DNA of 36,709 nt from Peptoniphilus sp. (GTDB lineage: Bacteria; Bacillota; Clostridia; Tissierellales; Peptoniphilaceae). The notes under the pieces were generated by a model. That model was not told the origin of the DNA. It was given only the letters and a program-made list of their open reading frames with translations, and searched no databases. Within the stretch, counting starts at the first letter, position 1. Every line of letters begins with the position of its first letter. Of this stretch, positions 15,323-23,668 are shown piece by piece. Location of the stretch: NCBI RefSeq assembly GCF_022767005.1, contig NZ_JALEOV010000004.1:1-36709 (forward strand), written 5' to 3'. The position numbers and the translations under genes are program-made.

Positions 15323-16859
15323 TAAAAATGCAGTAGGAAGAGATATCCCTGAATACCTTGAAGGCATTGGCGAACTTGTTCCTTTTAAAGGCGAAGGCAA
15401 ATATCTTAGAACAGACAAAAAGGCTTCACCAAAAATTAGATATGGAAATAGAGACGAAGGTAAATTACTAGGTTCAATAGAAGAAGCTGTAAAGAAAAGC
15501 GGTCTTAAAGATGGCATGACAATTTCTTTCCACCACCACCTAAGAAATGGTGATTATGTTGTAAACATGGTTATGCAAGTTATTGCAGATATGGGCATTA
15601 AAGATTTAACTCTTGCACCATCATCTCTTTCACCATGCCACGACAAATTAATTCCTCTAATTGAATCAGGTGTCATCACTGGCATTCAATCTTCTGGACT
15701 TAGAGGAGAACTTGGAGAAAAAATTTCTCAAGGAATTCTTAAAAAACCTTGCATAATTCGTTCTCACGGAGGACGTGCAAGAGCAATTGAAGATGGTGAA
15801 CTTCACATTGACGTAGCATTTCTTGCTGCACCTTCTTGTGATGAATATGGCAACATGAATGGTAGAGAAGGAAAATCTGCTTGTGGTTCACTTGGTTATG
15901 CAATTGTAGATGCACAATACGCCGATTGCGTAATTGCAATAACAGATAACCTTGTACCATTCCCAAATATTCCTGCATCTATTGGCATGATGTATGTTGA
16001 TTATGTAGTTCAAGTTGATGCAATTGGAGATCCAAAGGGAATTGTTTCTGGCTCAATTAGATTTAACGATAATCCTAGGGATTTATTGATTGCAAATAAT
16101 GCAGTAAAGGCAATTAAGGCATCTGGACTTTATAAAAATGGATTTAAGTTCCAAACTGGAGCAGCAGGCTCAACTCTTGCCGTTGCAAAGCTCCTTCGTG
16201 AAGAGATGAAAAAAGACGGCATCAAGGCATCAATGGCACTTGGTGGAATTACTGGATACATGGTTACAATGCTTGAAGAAGGATTAATCGATGGAATTTA
16301 CGATACACAATCCTTTGACCTTGATGCAGTAAGATCAATTCGTGAAAATCCAAAACACTTTGAGCAAACAGCATCATCATATGCAAATCCAAATAATCCA
16401 ACTCCTGCAGTTAATACTCTTGATTTTGTCCTTCTTGGTGCACTTGAAATCGACACAGACTTCAATGTAAATGTAATGACTAGATCTGATGGAGTTATTA
16501 ACCAAGCAGTTGGTGGACACCAAGATACTGCACCTGGAGCAAAAATGTCATTAATTCTTGCACCACTTGTAAGATCAAGAAATCCAATTATCATGGATAA
16601 AGTTACAACTGTCTGTACACCGGGAGAATCTGTTGATGTAGTATGTACTGACTATGGAATTTCTGTAAATCCAAAGAGAAAAGATTTAATCGAAAAATTT
16701 AAGGAAGCTGGAATTGAAGTTAAAGACATCAAAGAATTGCAACAAATGGCAGAAAAATTAACAGGAAAACCTGAAGAAATTAAATTTTCTGACGAAGTAG
16801 TTGCAGTTGTAGAATACAGAGATGGTTCTATAATTGATGTAATTAAAAAGGAAGCTTAA
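15312..16859 (+). CDS. citF: citrate lyase alpha subunit (citrate CoA-transferase)
   Basis: Exchanges the acetyl group on CitD for citrate, forming citryl-ACP. The protein is 515 aa, normal for CitF. Recognisable segments are NAVGRDIPEYLEG at the start, TISFHHHLRNGDYVVN near residue 70, SSGLRGELGEKIS, RSHGGRARAIEDGELHIDVAF and the late GGHQDTAPGAK and GISVNPKRKDLIEK. ATG 15312 is chosen over an in-frame TTG at 15309 because GGAGG at 15301-15305 fits it better. It is the last gene of the operon. No oxaloacetate decarboxylase gene follows, so the fate of oxaloacetate is not encoded here. Confidence 0.95.
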   Translation: MNYNKNAVGRDIPEYLEGIGELVPFKGEGKYLRTDKKASPKIRYGNRDEGKLLGSIEEAVKKSGLKDGMTISFHHHLRNGDYVVNMVMQVIADMGIKDLTLAPSSLSPCHDKLIPLIESGVITGIQSSGLRGELGEKISQGILKKPCIIRSHGGRARAIEDGELHIDVAFLAAPSCDEYGNMNGREGKSACGSLGYAIVDAQYADCVIAITDNLVPFPNIPASIGMMYVDYVVQVDAIGDPKGIVSGSIRFNDNPRDLLIANNAVKAIKASGLYKNGFKFQTGAAGSTLAVAKLLREEMKKDGIKASMALGGITGYMVTMLEEGLIDGIYDTQSFDLDAVRSIRENPKHFEQTASSYANPNNPTPAVNTLDFVLLGALEIDTDFNVNVMTRSDGVINQAVGGHQDTAPGAKMSLILAPLVRSRNPIIMDKVTTVCTPGESVDVVCTDYGISVNPKRKDLIEKFKEAGIEVKDIKELQQMAEKLTGKPEEIKFSDEVVAVVEYRDGSIIDVIKKEA

Positions 16860-16886
16860 AATTAGAACTAAAAACTAACTATACTG

Positions 16887-16917
16887 AAAAGAGAGAGGCT
16901 TATGGCTCTCTTTTTTT
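16887..16917 (+). terminator. rho-independent terminator after citF
   Basis: AAAAGAGAG pairs with CTCTCTTTT across a 10-base loop and runs into a T tract. Confidence 0.85.
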
Positions 16918-16959
16918 GTAAAATTTTATGATTATGCATGGTTTAGAAATTCTATATAG

Positions 16960-16991
16960 TTGACATCTTGTAAAATAGGTGTTACTATAAT
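16960..16991 (+). promoter_or_regulatory. promoter of the T-box/metA transcript
   Basis: A perfect -35 TTGACA at 16960-16965 is followed by TACTAT at 16983 (17-base spacing), merging into TATAAT at 16986-16991. Either can serve as the -10. The T-box leader begins just after. Confidence 0.7.
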
Positions 16992-17000
16992 ATAAAATTT

Positions 17001-17247
17001 AAACTCAATAGGAAGAAGAGTAGCTTGTTGGAACTTTTACAGAGAGCTTCGTTTGGTGAAAGAAGTAGAGGAAAAAGAAGTGAACATGGTCTTTCTCGAG
17101 TGCTTGCTGATATTTAGGTGAGCACGGGTGCGCCCGTTATAGTGATAGAGTATGGTAGTACTTGAAGAGTTCCTTGTCGCGAGATAAGGGAGAATTAAGG
17201 TGGTAACACGAAGCTTTCGTCCTTTTAAGGTCGGGAGCTTTTTTTAT
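17001..17247 (+). promoter_or_regulatory. T-box riboswitch leader, probably methionine-responsive
   Basis: The leader shows the T-box landmarks in order: an AGTA S-turn (17019-17022), the stem I apical AGAGAG and GGTG segments (17041-17058), a candidate specifier loop with GAACATGG (17082-17089), and the T-box sequence AAGGTGGTAACACG (17197-17210). An attenuator helix follows, in which 17211-17224 pairs with 17227-17240 and then a T7 run. Uncharged tRNA would stabilise the antiterminator and turn on the downstream gene. The specifier is most simply read as ATG (Met), which fits the metA product, but ACA (Thr) or AAC (Asn) are neighbouring readings in the same loop. T-box class is sure; the amino acid is inferred. 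Confidence 0.9.
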
Positions 17248-17294
17248 TTTATACTCCTTGCAAGTACAAATTTTAGATAAGAGAGGAATAAAAA

Positions 17295-19091
17295 ATGCCA
17301 TTAATAATACCTAAGGATTTAATAGTTGAAGAAGTTTTAGAAAGAGAAAATATTTTTACAATGAGAGATTCCTGTGCTAGTAAGCAAGACATAAGACCTC
17401 TTAGCATTGCCATTGTAAATTTAATGCCCAAAAAAGAAGAAACAGAGCTTCAACTTTTGAGGATGTTATCAAACACAGCCCTTCAAATAAATATTGACCT
17501 TGTTAGGATGGAGTCCTACAATCCATCAAATAGCGATATTAAAAGGCTCAAAGCTTTTTACAAAACTTACGAAGACATAAAAAACAATAAATATGACGCA
17601 ATGATAATAACTGGCGCTCCCATTGAAACTATTGCCTATGAAAAAATAAAATATTGGGAAGAATTAAAGACAATTTTTGAATTTGCAAAGGAAAATGTCT
17701 ATTCGACAATGTTTATATGCTGGTCTGCACAAGCCGCTCTATATCATTATTACAATATCGAGCATAAAGTTTCAAAGGAGAAAATTTTTGGCGTTTTTGA
17801 ATTTGACAAGTTAAAGGAAAATAAAATAATTAAGGGTTTTGACGACACCTTTTTAGTTCCAACTTCAAGACATACCTATGTGGACGTAGAAGACTTTGAA
17901 GATTTTCCAGATTTAGAAGTTATCGCAGCAAGACCTGATACGGGAGTTTCTCTTGTTACAACAAAGGATGACCGCTTTGTATTTAATTTTGGACATTGGG
18001 AGTACGACAAGTACACACTTAACGACGAATACATTAGAGATATTTCACAGGGCAAAAAAATTAACCCACCTCAAAATTATTATGAAGACAATGATCCAAA
18101 AAAAGAAATAAAAATAAGGTGGAAATCTGCCGGAAATTTATTTTTCTCCAACTGGCTCAACTACTGCGTATACCAAGAAACACCTTTTGCCATTGAGACA
18201 ATTGAGGGGAAATCTGTTTCTAAATTTGGCGGGAGCTCTCTAAAGGATGCAGGTCAGTTTGCAAAGGTTAAAAAAATAATTTTTTCCAAGGAAGACAGAG
18301 ATGTAATAGTAGTTTCCGCTCCTGGAAGAAGATTTTCAAAGGATACAAAAATTACAGACGAATTAATTTCACTGTCAGATAAAAACTTAAAAATAGATGA
18401 ACTTGATAAGATTATAAAATCTTTGGAAGAAGAACTAAGCGTACAAATTGTTTATAGAGATACTCAGCTTAAAAAAATAAAAAATAGATTTTTGTCTATT
18501 GCAGAAGATTTAAAACTTGAAGAATTTTGGAAGGATGAATTACAATTTGTCTTTGAGGAAATAGAAAATTCAGTGGACAAAGAATTTATAGTAAGTAGGG
18601 GCGAGTATTTAAATGCAAAACTTCTCTCAAAATATTTGAATTACGACTTTGTAGATGCCAAGGACATAATAATTTTTGACAGTGAAGGGAAAGTAGATAT
18701 AGAAAAATCAAGAAAGGCAATAAAAAAACACATTGGCGAAAATAAAAAAGTAGTTGTGCCGGGATTTTATGGGAGCGACAACAATGGCGATATAGTAACT
18801 TTTACGAGAGGAGGCAGCGACTACACGGGAAGTCTAATTGCCTACGCACTAGATTCAAAAGTTTATGAAAATTGGACAGATGTAAATGGAATAATGACAT
18901 CTGATCCAAATCAAGATCCAAATGCCAAGACCATTGACAAGCTAAATTTTAAAGAATTAAAAGAAATAATAGATAAGGGTGCACAGGTTTATCAAGGAGA
19001 TGCCATAAAACCAGTGGAAGAAAAAAATATAACTATAAAAATATTAAATACAAATAATCCAAAAAACCATGGGACAATTATCAAGGATTGA
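17295..19091 (+). CDS. fused homoserine O-acyltransferase (MetA) and aspartokinase
   Basis: A 598 aa two-domain enzyme. Residues 1 to about 300 are a complete MetA: NLMPKKEETE, TGAPIE, catalytic Cys142 in ICWSAQAA, His234 and Glu236 in NFGHWEYD. Glu111 in TGAPIE matches the residue reported for acetyl-CoA-using MetA enzymes (Gly in E. coli succinyl type), so homoserine O-acetyltransferase is likely. Residues about 305-598 are an aspartokinase catalytic domain: SKFGGSSL (309-316), SRGEYLNAKLL, TRGGSDYTGS (504-513) and WTDVNGIMTSDP (527-538). The chain ends after the kinase domain with no ACT domains, so the usual lysine/threonine feedback site is missing. The ATG follows AGAGAGGA. It is transcribed alone behind a T-box. 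The reading frame is continuous, so it is a true fusion in this sequence. The combination is unusual. Confidence 0.9.
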   Translation: MPLIIPKDLIVEEVLERENIFTMRDSCASKQDIRPLSIAIVNLMPKKEETELQLLRMLSNTALQINIDLVRMESYNPSNSDIKRLKAFYKTYEDIKNNKYDAMIITGAPIETIAYEKIKYWEELKTIFEFAKENVYSTMFICWSAQAALYHYYNIEHKVSKEKIFGVFEFDKLKENKIIKGFDDTFLVPTSRHTYVDVEDFEDFPDLEVIAARPDTGVSLVTTKDDRFVFNFGHWEYDKYTLNDEYIRDISQGKKINPPQNYYEDNDPKKEIKIRWKSAGNLFFSNWLNYCVYQETPFAIETIEGKSVSKFGGSSLKDAGQFAKVKKIIFSKEDRDVIVVSAPGRRFSKDTKITDELISLSDKNLKIDELDKIIKSLEEELSVQIVYRDTQLKKIKNRFLSIAEDLKLEEFWKDELQFVFEEIENSVDKEFIVSRGEYLNAKLLSKYLNYDFVDAKDIIIFDSEGKVDIEKSRKAIKKHIGENKKVVVPGFYGSDNNGDIVTFTRGGSDYTGSLIAYALDSKVYENWTDVNGIMTSDPNQDPNAKTIDKLNFKELKEIIDKGAQVYQGDAIKPVEEKNITIKILNTNNPKNHGTIIKD

Positions 19092-19096
19092 ATGAT

Positions 19097-19132
19097 AGTT
19101 GCTGTATAATTATATTTTACAGCAACTTTTTT
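19097..19132 (+). terminator. rho-independent terminator after the metA-aspartokinase gene
   Basis: A 10-bp perfect stem AGTTGCTGTA/TACAGCAACT with an 11-base AT loop is followed by TTTTTT. Confidence 0.9.
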
Positions 19133-19144
19133 GTTTAAAATCAC

Positions 19145-19172
19145 ATAAAAAAGGCTCGCAATAGCAAGCCTT
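19145..19172 (-). terminator. rho-independent terminator of gapA (minus strand)
   Basis: Read on the minus strand, AAGGCTTGC pairs with GCGAGCCTT across a TATT loop and is followed by a T run. It lies 19 bases past the gapA stop and faces the metA terminator. Confidence 0.88.
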
Positions 19173-19190
19173 AATAAATATAATTTAAAA

Positions 19191-20210
19191 TTATAAAGAT
19201 TTTGCAATTTTTTCTGTTAAGTCAATTACTCTTTCTGTGTAACCCCATTCATTGTCATACCAAGAAATTAATTTGACCATATTTCCATTAACTGTTGTAA
19301 GAAGTGAATCGAAAATAGAAGAGTGAGTGTTTCCAATAATATCAGAAGAAACAAGTTCATCTTCAGAATATTCTAGGATTCCCTTTAATTCATTTTCAGA
19401 AGCCTTTTTAATTGCAGCGTTGATTTCTTCAACAGTTGTTTCTTTTTCAAGTTCAAAGGTTACATCCACTAGTGAACCAGTTGGAACAGGAACTCTTAGT
19501 GCAAAACCAGTTAAGATTCCCTCAACTTCAGGGATTACTTTACCAACGGCTTTTGCTGCACCAGTTGAAGTTGGAATAATATTTTCAGCACCCATTCTTG
19601 CACGTCTCATGTCCTTTTTATGAACTCCATCGTGAATGTTTTGGTCATTAGTGTATGCGTGAACTGTGGACATAAGTCCCTTCCTAATTCCAAAATTTTC
19701 TAAAATAACTTTTGTAATTGGAGCAAGACAATTTGTAGTACAGCTTGCGTTGGAGACAATGTCGTGTTTTGCTGGATCGTATTTGTCATCGTTAACACCC
19801 ATTACAACAGTAAGCATATCGCCCTTGCCTGGAGAAGTTAAAACAACTTTTTTTGCGCCACTTGTAAGGTGTCCTCTAGCTTTGTCTTCATCTTTGAAAG
19901 CACCCGAAGAGTCGATGACAATGTCAACACCAAGTTCCTTCCAATCCATTTTGTCTGGAGTTTTCGACTCAACAAAGGTAACTTTTTTTCCATTGATAAT
20001 CATTCCGTCATCGGTAAATTCAATTTCACCTGGAAATTTTCTATAAATTGAATCGAATTTAAATAGGTGAGTTCTTTCTTTTAAAGTTGTTTCTAAATTT
20101 CTAACGGCTACATGAGTAACTTCAAAGTTAACATCTTCTCTCAATGCCCAAATTCTAAGAGCATCTCTGCCAATTCTTCCAAAGCCCATTATGCCAACAT
20201 TTTTTTTCAT
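19191..20210 (-). CDS. gapA: glyceraldehyde-3-phosphate dehydrogenase, type I
   Basis: Oxidises glyceraldehyde 3-phosphate to 1,3-bisphosphoglycerate with NAD(P)+ in glycolysis or the reverse in gluconeogenesis. I start it at ATG 20210 because GGAGG (20216-20220, minus strand) is 5 bases upstream; an upstream in-frame start would add six residues but lacks a site. The 339 aa protein has the Rossmann motif GFGRIGR (9-15), active-site Cys157 in SNASCTTNC, the HAYTNDQNIHD loop and WYDNEWGYTERV. Odd point: at the end of the second beta strand it reads AVRNLE, with Arg37-Asn38 where NAD-specific enzymes have Asn-Asp, which may relax cofactor choice toward NADP. It is a single gene with its own terminator. 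Confidence 0.94.
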   Translation of the reverse strand: MKKNVGIMGFGRIGRDALRIWALREDVNFEVTHVAVRNLETTLKERTHLFKFDSIYRKFPGEIEFTDDGMIINGKKVTFVESKTPDKMDWKELGVDIVIDSSGAFKDEDKARGHLTSGAKKVVLTSPGKGDMLTVVMGVNDDKYDPAKHDIVSNASCTTNCLAPITKVILENFGIRKGLMSTVHAYTNDQNIHDGVHKKDMRRARMGAENIIPTSTGAAKAVGKVIPEVEGILTGFALRVPVPTGSLVDVTFELEKETTVEEINAAIKKASENELKGILEYSEDELVSSDIIGNTHSSIFDSLLTTVNGNMVKLISWYDNEWGYTERVIDLTEKIAKSL

Positions 20211-20242
20211 AAAAACCTCCGTTATCATTCAATGCTATATTC

Positions 20243-20248
20243 ATTATA
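20243..20248 (-). promoter_or_regulatory. -10 box of the gapA promoter
   Basis: TATAAT on the minus strand lies 33 bases before the gapA ATG; the -35 is not clear. The rest of the divergent 20211-20512 gap is AT-rich. It holds three phased AGG-plus-T-tract blocks (20411, 20422, 20434) and an extended -10 (TGTGATAAT, 20481-20489) for the HD gene. Confidence 0.55.
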
Positions 20249-20512
20249 ACACAAGTAGTAAAAAGTAAAATCTAATATTGTTTTAAAGATGAAAGGGATA
20301 TCCTATTTTTAATAAATGGAAAACTTAAAAATAATTGTAGATTATTTTATAAATAAATATTAAAAAAAGAGTTGAAATCTAACAATTAGAAATTTTTAGT
20401 TATTTAAAATAGGATTTTTTTAGGGTATTTTTTAGGATTTTATGGCAATTAGGCAGAAAAAAGTGAAATTCAAAATTTATTGTGATAATATATGTAAAAA
20501 GGAAGTGTCAAT

Positions 20513-21103
20513 ATGAACAGTGGTATTACAAGAGAAGATGCTTTAAAGCTTTTAAAAGAGTACAACAAAGATGAGTTTCACATTAGACATGCTCTTACTC
20601 TTGAAAGTGTAATGGGATATTTGGCTGAAGAGTACGATGCGGATAATGTAGACTTTTGGAAGATGGCAGGTCTTCTTCACGATGTTGATTATGAAAAATA
20701 TCCTGAGGAGCATTTAAAAAACACTCCAGAAATTTTAAAGAGTGCTGGAGGAAGCGATGAACTTATTCACGCAATTTTATCTCACGGTTATGGTTTATGT
20801 TCAAATGTTTCGCCAGAACTTTTTATGGAAAAAGTCCTTTTTGCAACAGATGAACTAACAGGACTTATTTATGCTGCGTCACTTATGAGACCATCTAAGA
20901 GCACAAAGGACATGAATTTAAAAAGTGTGAAGAAAAAGTTTAAGGACAAAAAATTTGCAGAAGGTTGCTCTCGTGACGTTATTAAAAAGGGAGTAGAAAT
21001 TTTAGGCTGGGAACTTGACGAATTAATTGGAAAAACTCTTGTTGCAATGCAAGATAGGGAAGATTTTATTGAAGAAAATTTAAAAAAGGAGATAAGTTGT
21101 TAA
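20513..21103 (+). CDS. HD-domain metal-dependent phosphohydrolase
   Basis: A 196 aa soluble protein of the HD superfamily. The metal-binding residues are visible: His26 in FHIRHALTLE, His56-Asp57 in MAGLLHDVDYEKYPEEH, and ILSHGYG near residues 83-89; Asp114 in LFATDELTGLI is the likely last ligand. Small HD/HDIG proteins of this type are common in clostridia but most have no proven substrate; nucleotide hydrolysis is possible. The ATG has AAGGAAGTG upstream. An extended -10 precedes it and a separate promoter for secG follows, so it is probably monocistronic. Confidence 0.82.
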   Translation: MNSGITREDALKLLKEYNKDEFHIRHALTLESVMGYLAEEYDADNVDFWKMAGLLHDVDYEKYPEEHLKNTPEILKSAGGSDELIHAILSHGYGLCSNVSPELFMEKVLFATDELTGLIYAASLMRPSKSTKDMNLKSVKKKFKDKKFAEGCSRDVIKKGVEILGWELDELIGKTLVAMQDREDFIEENLKKEISC

Positions 21104-21130
21104 AAAAACAACAAAAATCCTATAAATTCG

Positions 21131-21159
21131 TTGATTAGAAAGTCTTGCTGTGTTAGAAT
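21131..21159 (+). promoter_or_regulatory. promoter of secG-hppA
   Basis: TTGATT at 21131-21136 and TAGAAT at 21154-21159 with 17-base spacing lie just before the secG ribosome site. Confidence 0.65.
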
Positions 21160-21193
21160 TTATATGTTATAGAAATTTAAGGGAGGTAATAGT

Positions 21194-21418
21194 TTGCAAA
21201 CTTTATTATCTATTATAATTATTGTTGCTAGCATTATTATAATAACAATAGTTGCACAAATGGAATCAGAACAAGCTGGTCTTGGAACTCTTCAAGGCGA
21301 AGAAACTACAACTTGGGGATCTCACAAGGGTTCAAGCAAAAAAGATATACAAAATAAAATTGTTATTGGTTCAAGCATCGTTTTTGCACTTGCACTTGTT
21401 ATTTTAGCTGCAATCTAA
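21194..21418 (+). CDS. secG: preprotein translocase subunit SecG
   Basis: Small membrane subunit of the SecYEG channel that assists protein export. The 74 aa protein has two hydrophobic helices (about 3-21 and 52-73) joined by a polar Gly/Thr-rich loop with AGLGTL and TTTWGSHKG, matching the SecG plan of a glycine-rich loop then (F/W)G. The TTG start is supported by GGGAGG 7 bases upstream. The usual Gram-positive partner genes (rnr, smpB) are not nearby; hppA follows by 22 bases, so they are probably co-transcribed. Confidence 0.78.
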   Translation: MQTLLSIIIIVASIIIITIVAQMESEQAGLGTLQGEETTTWGSHKGSSKKDIQNKIVIGSSIVFALALVILAAI

Positions 21419-21440
21419 TTAAAATTTAAGGAGGATTAGA

Positions 21441-23444
21441 ATGAATATTTTATATCTAGCTCCTATAGTCGGCGTTTTGGCACTTTTATTTGCTTTTTAT
21501 AAGGCAAGTTTCGTGTCAAAACAAGATGCTGGCAATGAAAGAATGAAGGAAATTTCTTCTTATATTTCAGAAGGAGCTATGGCATTTTTAACAAGGGAAT
21601 ACAAGGCTCTTGTTGTATTTGTCATTGTACTTGCAATTATATTGGCAGTAGGACTTAAATCAATTCCAACTGCTATTTGTTTTGTTGTTGGGGCTATTTT
21701 TTCAGTAGCTGCTGGATATGTTGGTATGAAAGTTGCCACTAAGGCAAATGTTAGAACTACTAACGCAGCATGGAAAAGTGGTCTAGGTAAAGCACTTGAT
21801 GTTGCCTTTTCAGGTGGTGTCGTAATGGGAATGTGCGTTGTTGGACTTGGAATTATTGGTATTACTTGCGCATATTTCTTAACAGGTGGACAAACTGAAA
21901 TTATTACAGGTTTTTCACTTGGAGCATCTTCTATTGCACTTTTTGCAAGAGTTGGTGGCGGTATCTATACTAAGGCAGCCGATGTTGGTGCCGACCTTGT
22001 AGGTAAAGTTGAAGCTGGAATTCCAGAAGACGATCCAAGAAACCCTGCTGTTATCGCTGATAACGTTGGAGACAATGTTGGTGACGTTGCTGGAATGGGC
22101 GCTGACTTATTTGAATCTTATGTAGGAGCACTTTTATCAGTTATCACTCTTGGAGTAGTAGCTTATGGAGATGATGGTGTTACTTTTGGTCTTCTTGTTG
22201 CAACAGTTGGTATTTTAGCATCAATTGTAGCTGCATTTTTTGTAAAGGGAGATAAGAACCCACAAAAAGCTCTTAATGCAGGAGAATATGTATCAGCTGC
22301 CGTTACTATGGTTGCTTCAGCAGTTTTATCAAATGTAATTTTCGGAAGCTTTGCACCTTTTGCACCAGTTATCATTGGTATTGCAGTTGGTCTTATTATT
22401 TCTAAATTCACAGAATATTATACAGCTGACGATTATGCACCAGTTAAAAGAATTGGAGCAGAATCAGAAACTGGAGCTTCTACAAATATTATCGCTGGAC
22501 TTTCTGTTGGTATGATGTCAACAGTAGGACCAATTATAGTAATCGCAATTGGAATTATCGCAGCTTATATTGGAGCAGGCGGAGCTGAAAATTCAATTAT
22601 TGGACTTTACGGAATTTCACTAGCAGCTGTTGGTATGCTTTCAACAACTGGTATGACAATTGCCGTCGATGCTTATGGACCAATTGCTGATAATGCTGGT
22701 GGTATTGCAGAAATGTGTGAACTACCAGAAGATGTTCGTAACATAACAGACTCACTTGACTCTGTTGGTAATACAACAGCAGCAATAGGAAAGGGATTTG
22801 CAATTGGATCAGCAGCACTTACTGCTCTTGCACTTTTTGTTTCCTATATCAATGCTACTGGACTTACAGGAATTGATATTTCTAAACCAGAAGTAATCGC
22901 TGCAACATTTATAGGTGGTATGCTTCCATTTGCCTTCTCTGCACTTACTATGTCAGCAGTAGGTAATGCAGCATCAGAAATGATAGACGAAGTAAGAAGA
23001 CAATTTAGAGAAATTCCTGGCATCATGGAAGGAAAGGCAACTCCTGACTATGCAAAATGTGTAGATATATCAACAGGAGCAGCATTAAAGCAAATGATCG
23101 TACCTGGACTTATCGCAGTAGTAGTTCCAATTGTAGTAGGAATTTTACTAGGAACAGAAGCACTAGGTGGACTTCAAGCAGGAGCTCTTGTAACAGGCGT
23201 ATTAATGGCAATCTTTATGTCAAACGCAGGTGGAGCTTGGGATAATGCTAAGAAATACATTGAAGGTGGAGCACATGGTGGAAAAGGTTCAGAAGCTCAC
23301 AAAGCAGCTGTAACTGGAGACACAGTTGGTGACCCATTCAAAGATACATCAGGACCTTCTCTTAATATCTTAATCAAACTTATTACTGTTGTATCCCTTG
23401 TATTTGCACCACTATTTGTTGCATACGGCGGACTATTCTTATAA
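21441..23444 (+). CDS. hppA: membrane-bound ion-pumping pyrophosphatase
   Basis: Uses pyrophosphate hydrolysis to pump Na+ and/or H+ out across the membrane. The 667 aa protein has about sixteen hydrophobic helices. The pyrophosphate site is explicit: [18 protein letters not shown] (about 186-203), [19 protein letters not shown], and the late [32 protein letters not shown] carries Ala rather than Lys at the potassium-signature position, which marks the K+-dependent class; many anaerobe enzymes of this class pump Na+, but the ion cannot be read safely here. The ATG follows AAGGAGGA. A strong terminator follows. Confidence 0.95.
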   Translation: MNILYLAPIVGVLALLFAFYKASFVSKQDAGNERMKEISSYISEGAMAFLTREYKALVVFVIVLAIILAVGLKSIPTAICFVVGAIFSVAAGYVGMKVATKANVRTTNAAWKSGLGKALDVAFSGGVVMGMCVVGLGIIGITCAYFLTGGQTEIITGFSLGASSIALFARVGGGIYTKAADVGADLVGKVEAGIPEDDPRNPAVIADNVGDNVGDVAGMGADLFESYVGALLSVITLGVVAYGDDGVTFGLLVATVGILASIVAAFFVKGDKNPQKALNAGEYVSAAVTMVASAVLSNVIFGSFAPFAPVIIGIAVGLIISKFTEYYTADDYAPVKRIGAESETGASTNIIAGLSVGMMSTVGPIIVIAIGIIAAYIGAGGAENSIIGLYGISLAAVGMLSTTGMTIAVDAYGPIADNAGGIAEMCELPEDVRNITDSLDSVGNTTAAIGKGFAIGSAALTALALFVSYINATGLTGIDISKPEVIAATFIGGMLPFAFSALTMSAVGNAASEMIDEVRRQFREIPGIMEGKATPDYAKCVDISTGAALKQMIVPGLIAVVVPIVVGILLGTEALGGLQAGALVTGVLMAIFMSNAGGAWDNAKKYIEGGAHGGKGSEAHKAAVTGDTVGDPFKDTSGPSLNILIKLITVVSLVFAPLFVAYGGLFL

Positions 23445-23449
23445 AAAAC

Positions 23450-23483
23450 AAATCTGTTAGAGAAATTCTCTAGCAGATTTTTT
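23450..23483 (+). terminator. rho-independent terminator after hppA
   Basis: A 13-bp stem (23450-23462 with 23468-23480, one G-T pair) closes on a 5-base loop and ends in a T run. Confidence 0.92.
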
Positions 23484-23552
23484 ATTGCAAAATATTTTAT
23501 TTTATAATAGGTAATCAATATATTGGTTAACAAGTAAGGAATATAAACACTC

Positions 23553-23615
23553 AAGAAATTTAGTAACAAGTTACCAAAATAAATCATTGACAAAAAATGA
23601 ACCCTTGCATATTAT
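23553..23615 (+). repeat. promoter repeat copy A
   Basis: Bases 23553-23597 match 24358-24402 at 41 of 45 positions, and weaker similarity runs further upstream to about 23500. The repeat ends in a perfect -35 TTGACA (23587-23592), with TATTAT at 23610-23615 after 17 bases. It contains the dyad GTAAC-AA-GTTAC (23563-23574) just upstream of the -35, a possible operator, and a related TTAACAAGTAA about 35 bases earlier. It drives the 172 aa exported-protein gene. Confidence 0.88.
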
Positions 23616-23668
23616 TTAATTAAATAACATGATGAAGTACTCCAATGTTTTAATGGAGGTATTTACTA

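Noticed and set aside
16298-16594. Open frame antisense to citF
   Set aside because: It is nested in a clear citF frame with all family motifs; no ribosome site or promoter.
17001-17247. SAM riboswitch before metA
   Set aside because: The AAGGTGGTAACACG element, AGTA loop and attenuator helix identify a T-box; no SAM-I core pattern is seen.
17295-19091. Two genes merged by a missed stop
   Set aside because: The frame is continuous from MetA to aspartokinase with no in-frame stop, and no ribosome site or start codon is well placed near 18200 for a separate kinase.
19666-20046. Long open frame antisense to gapA
   Set aside because: It lies wholly inside the strongly conserved gapA gene, has no ribosome site, and its product resembles no protein; it is a by-product of gapA codon use.
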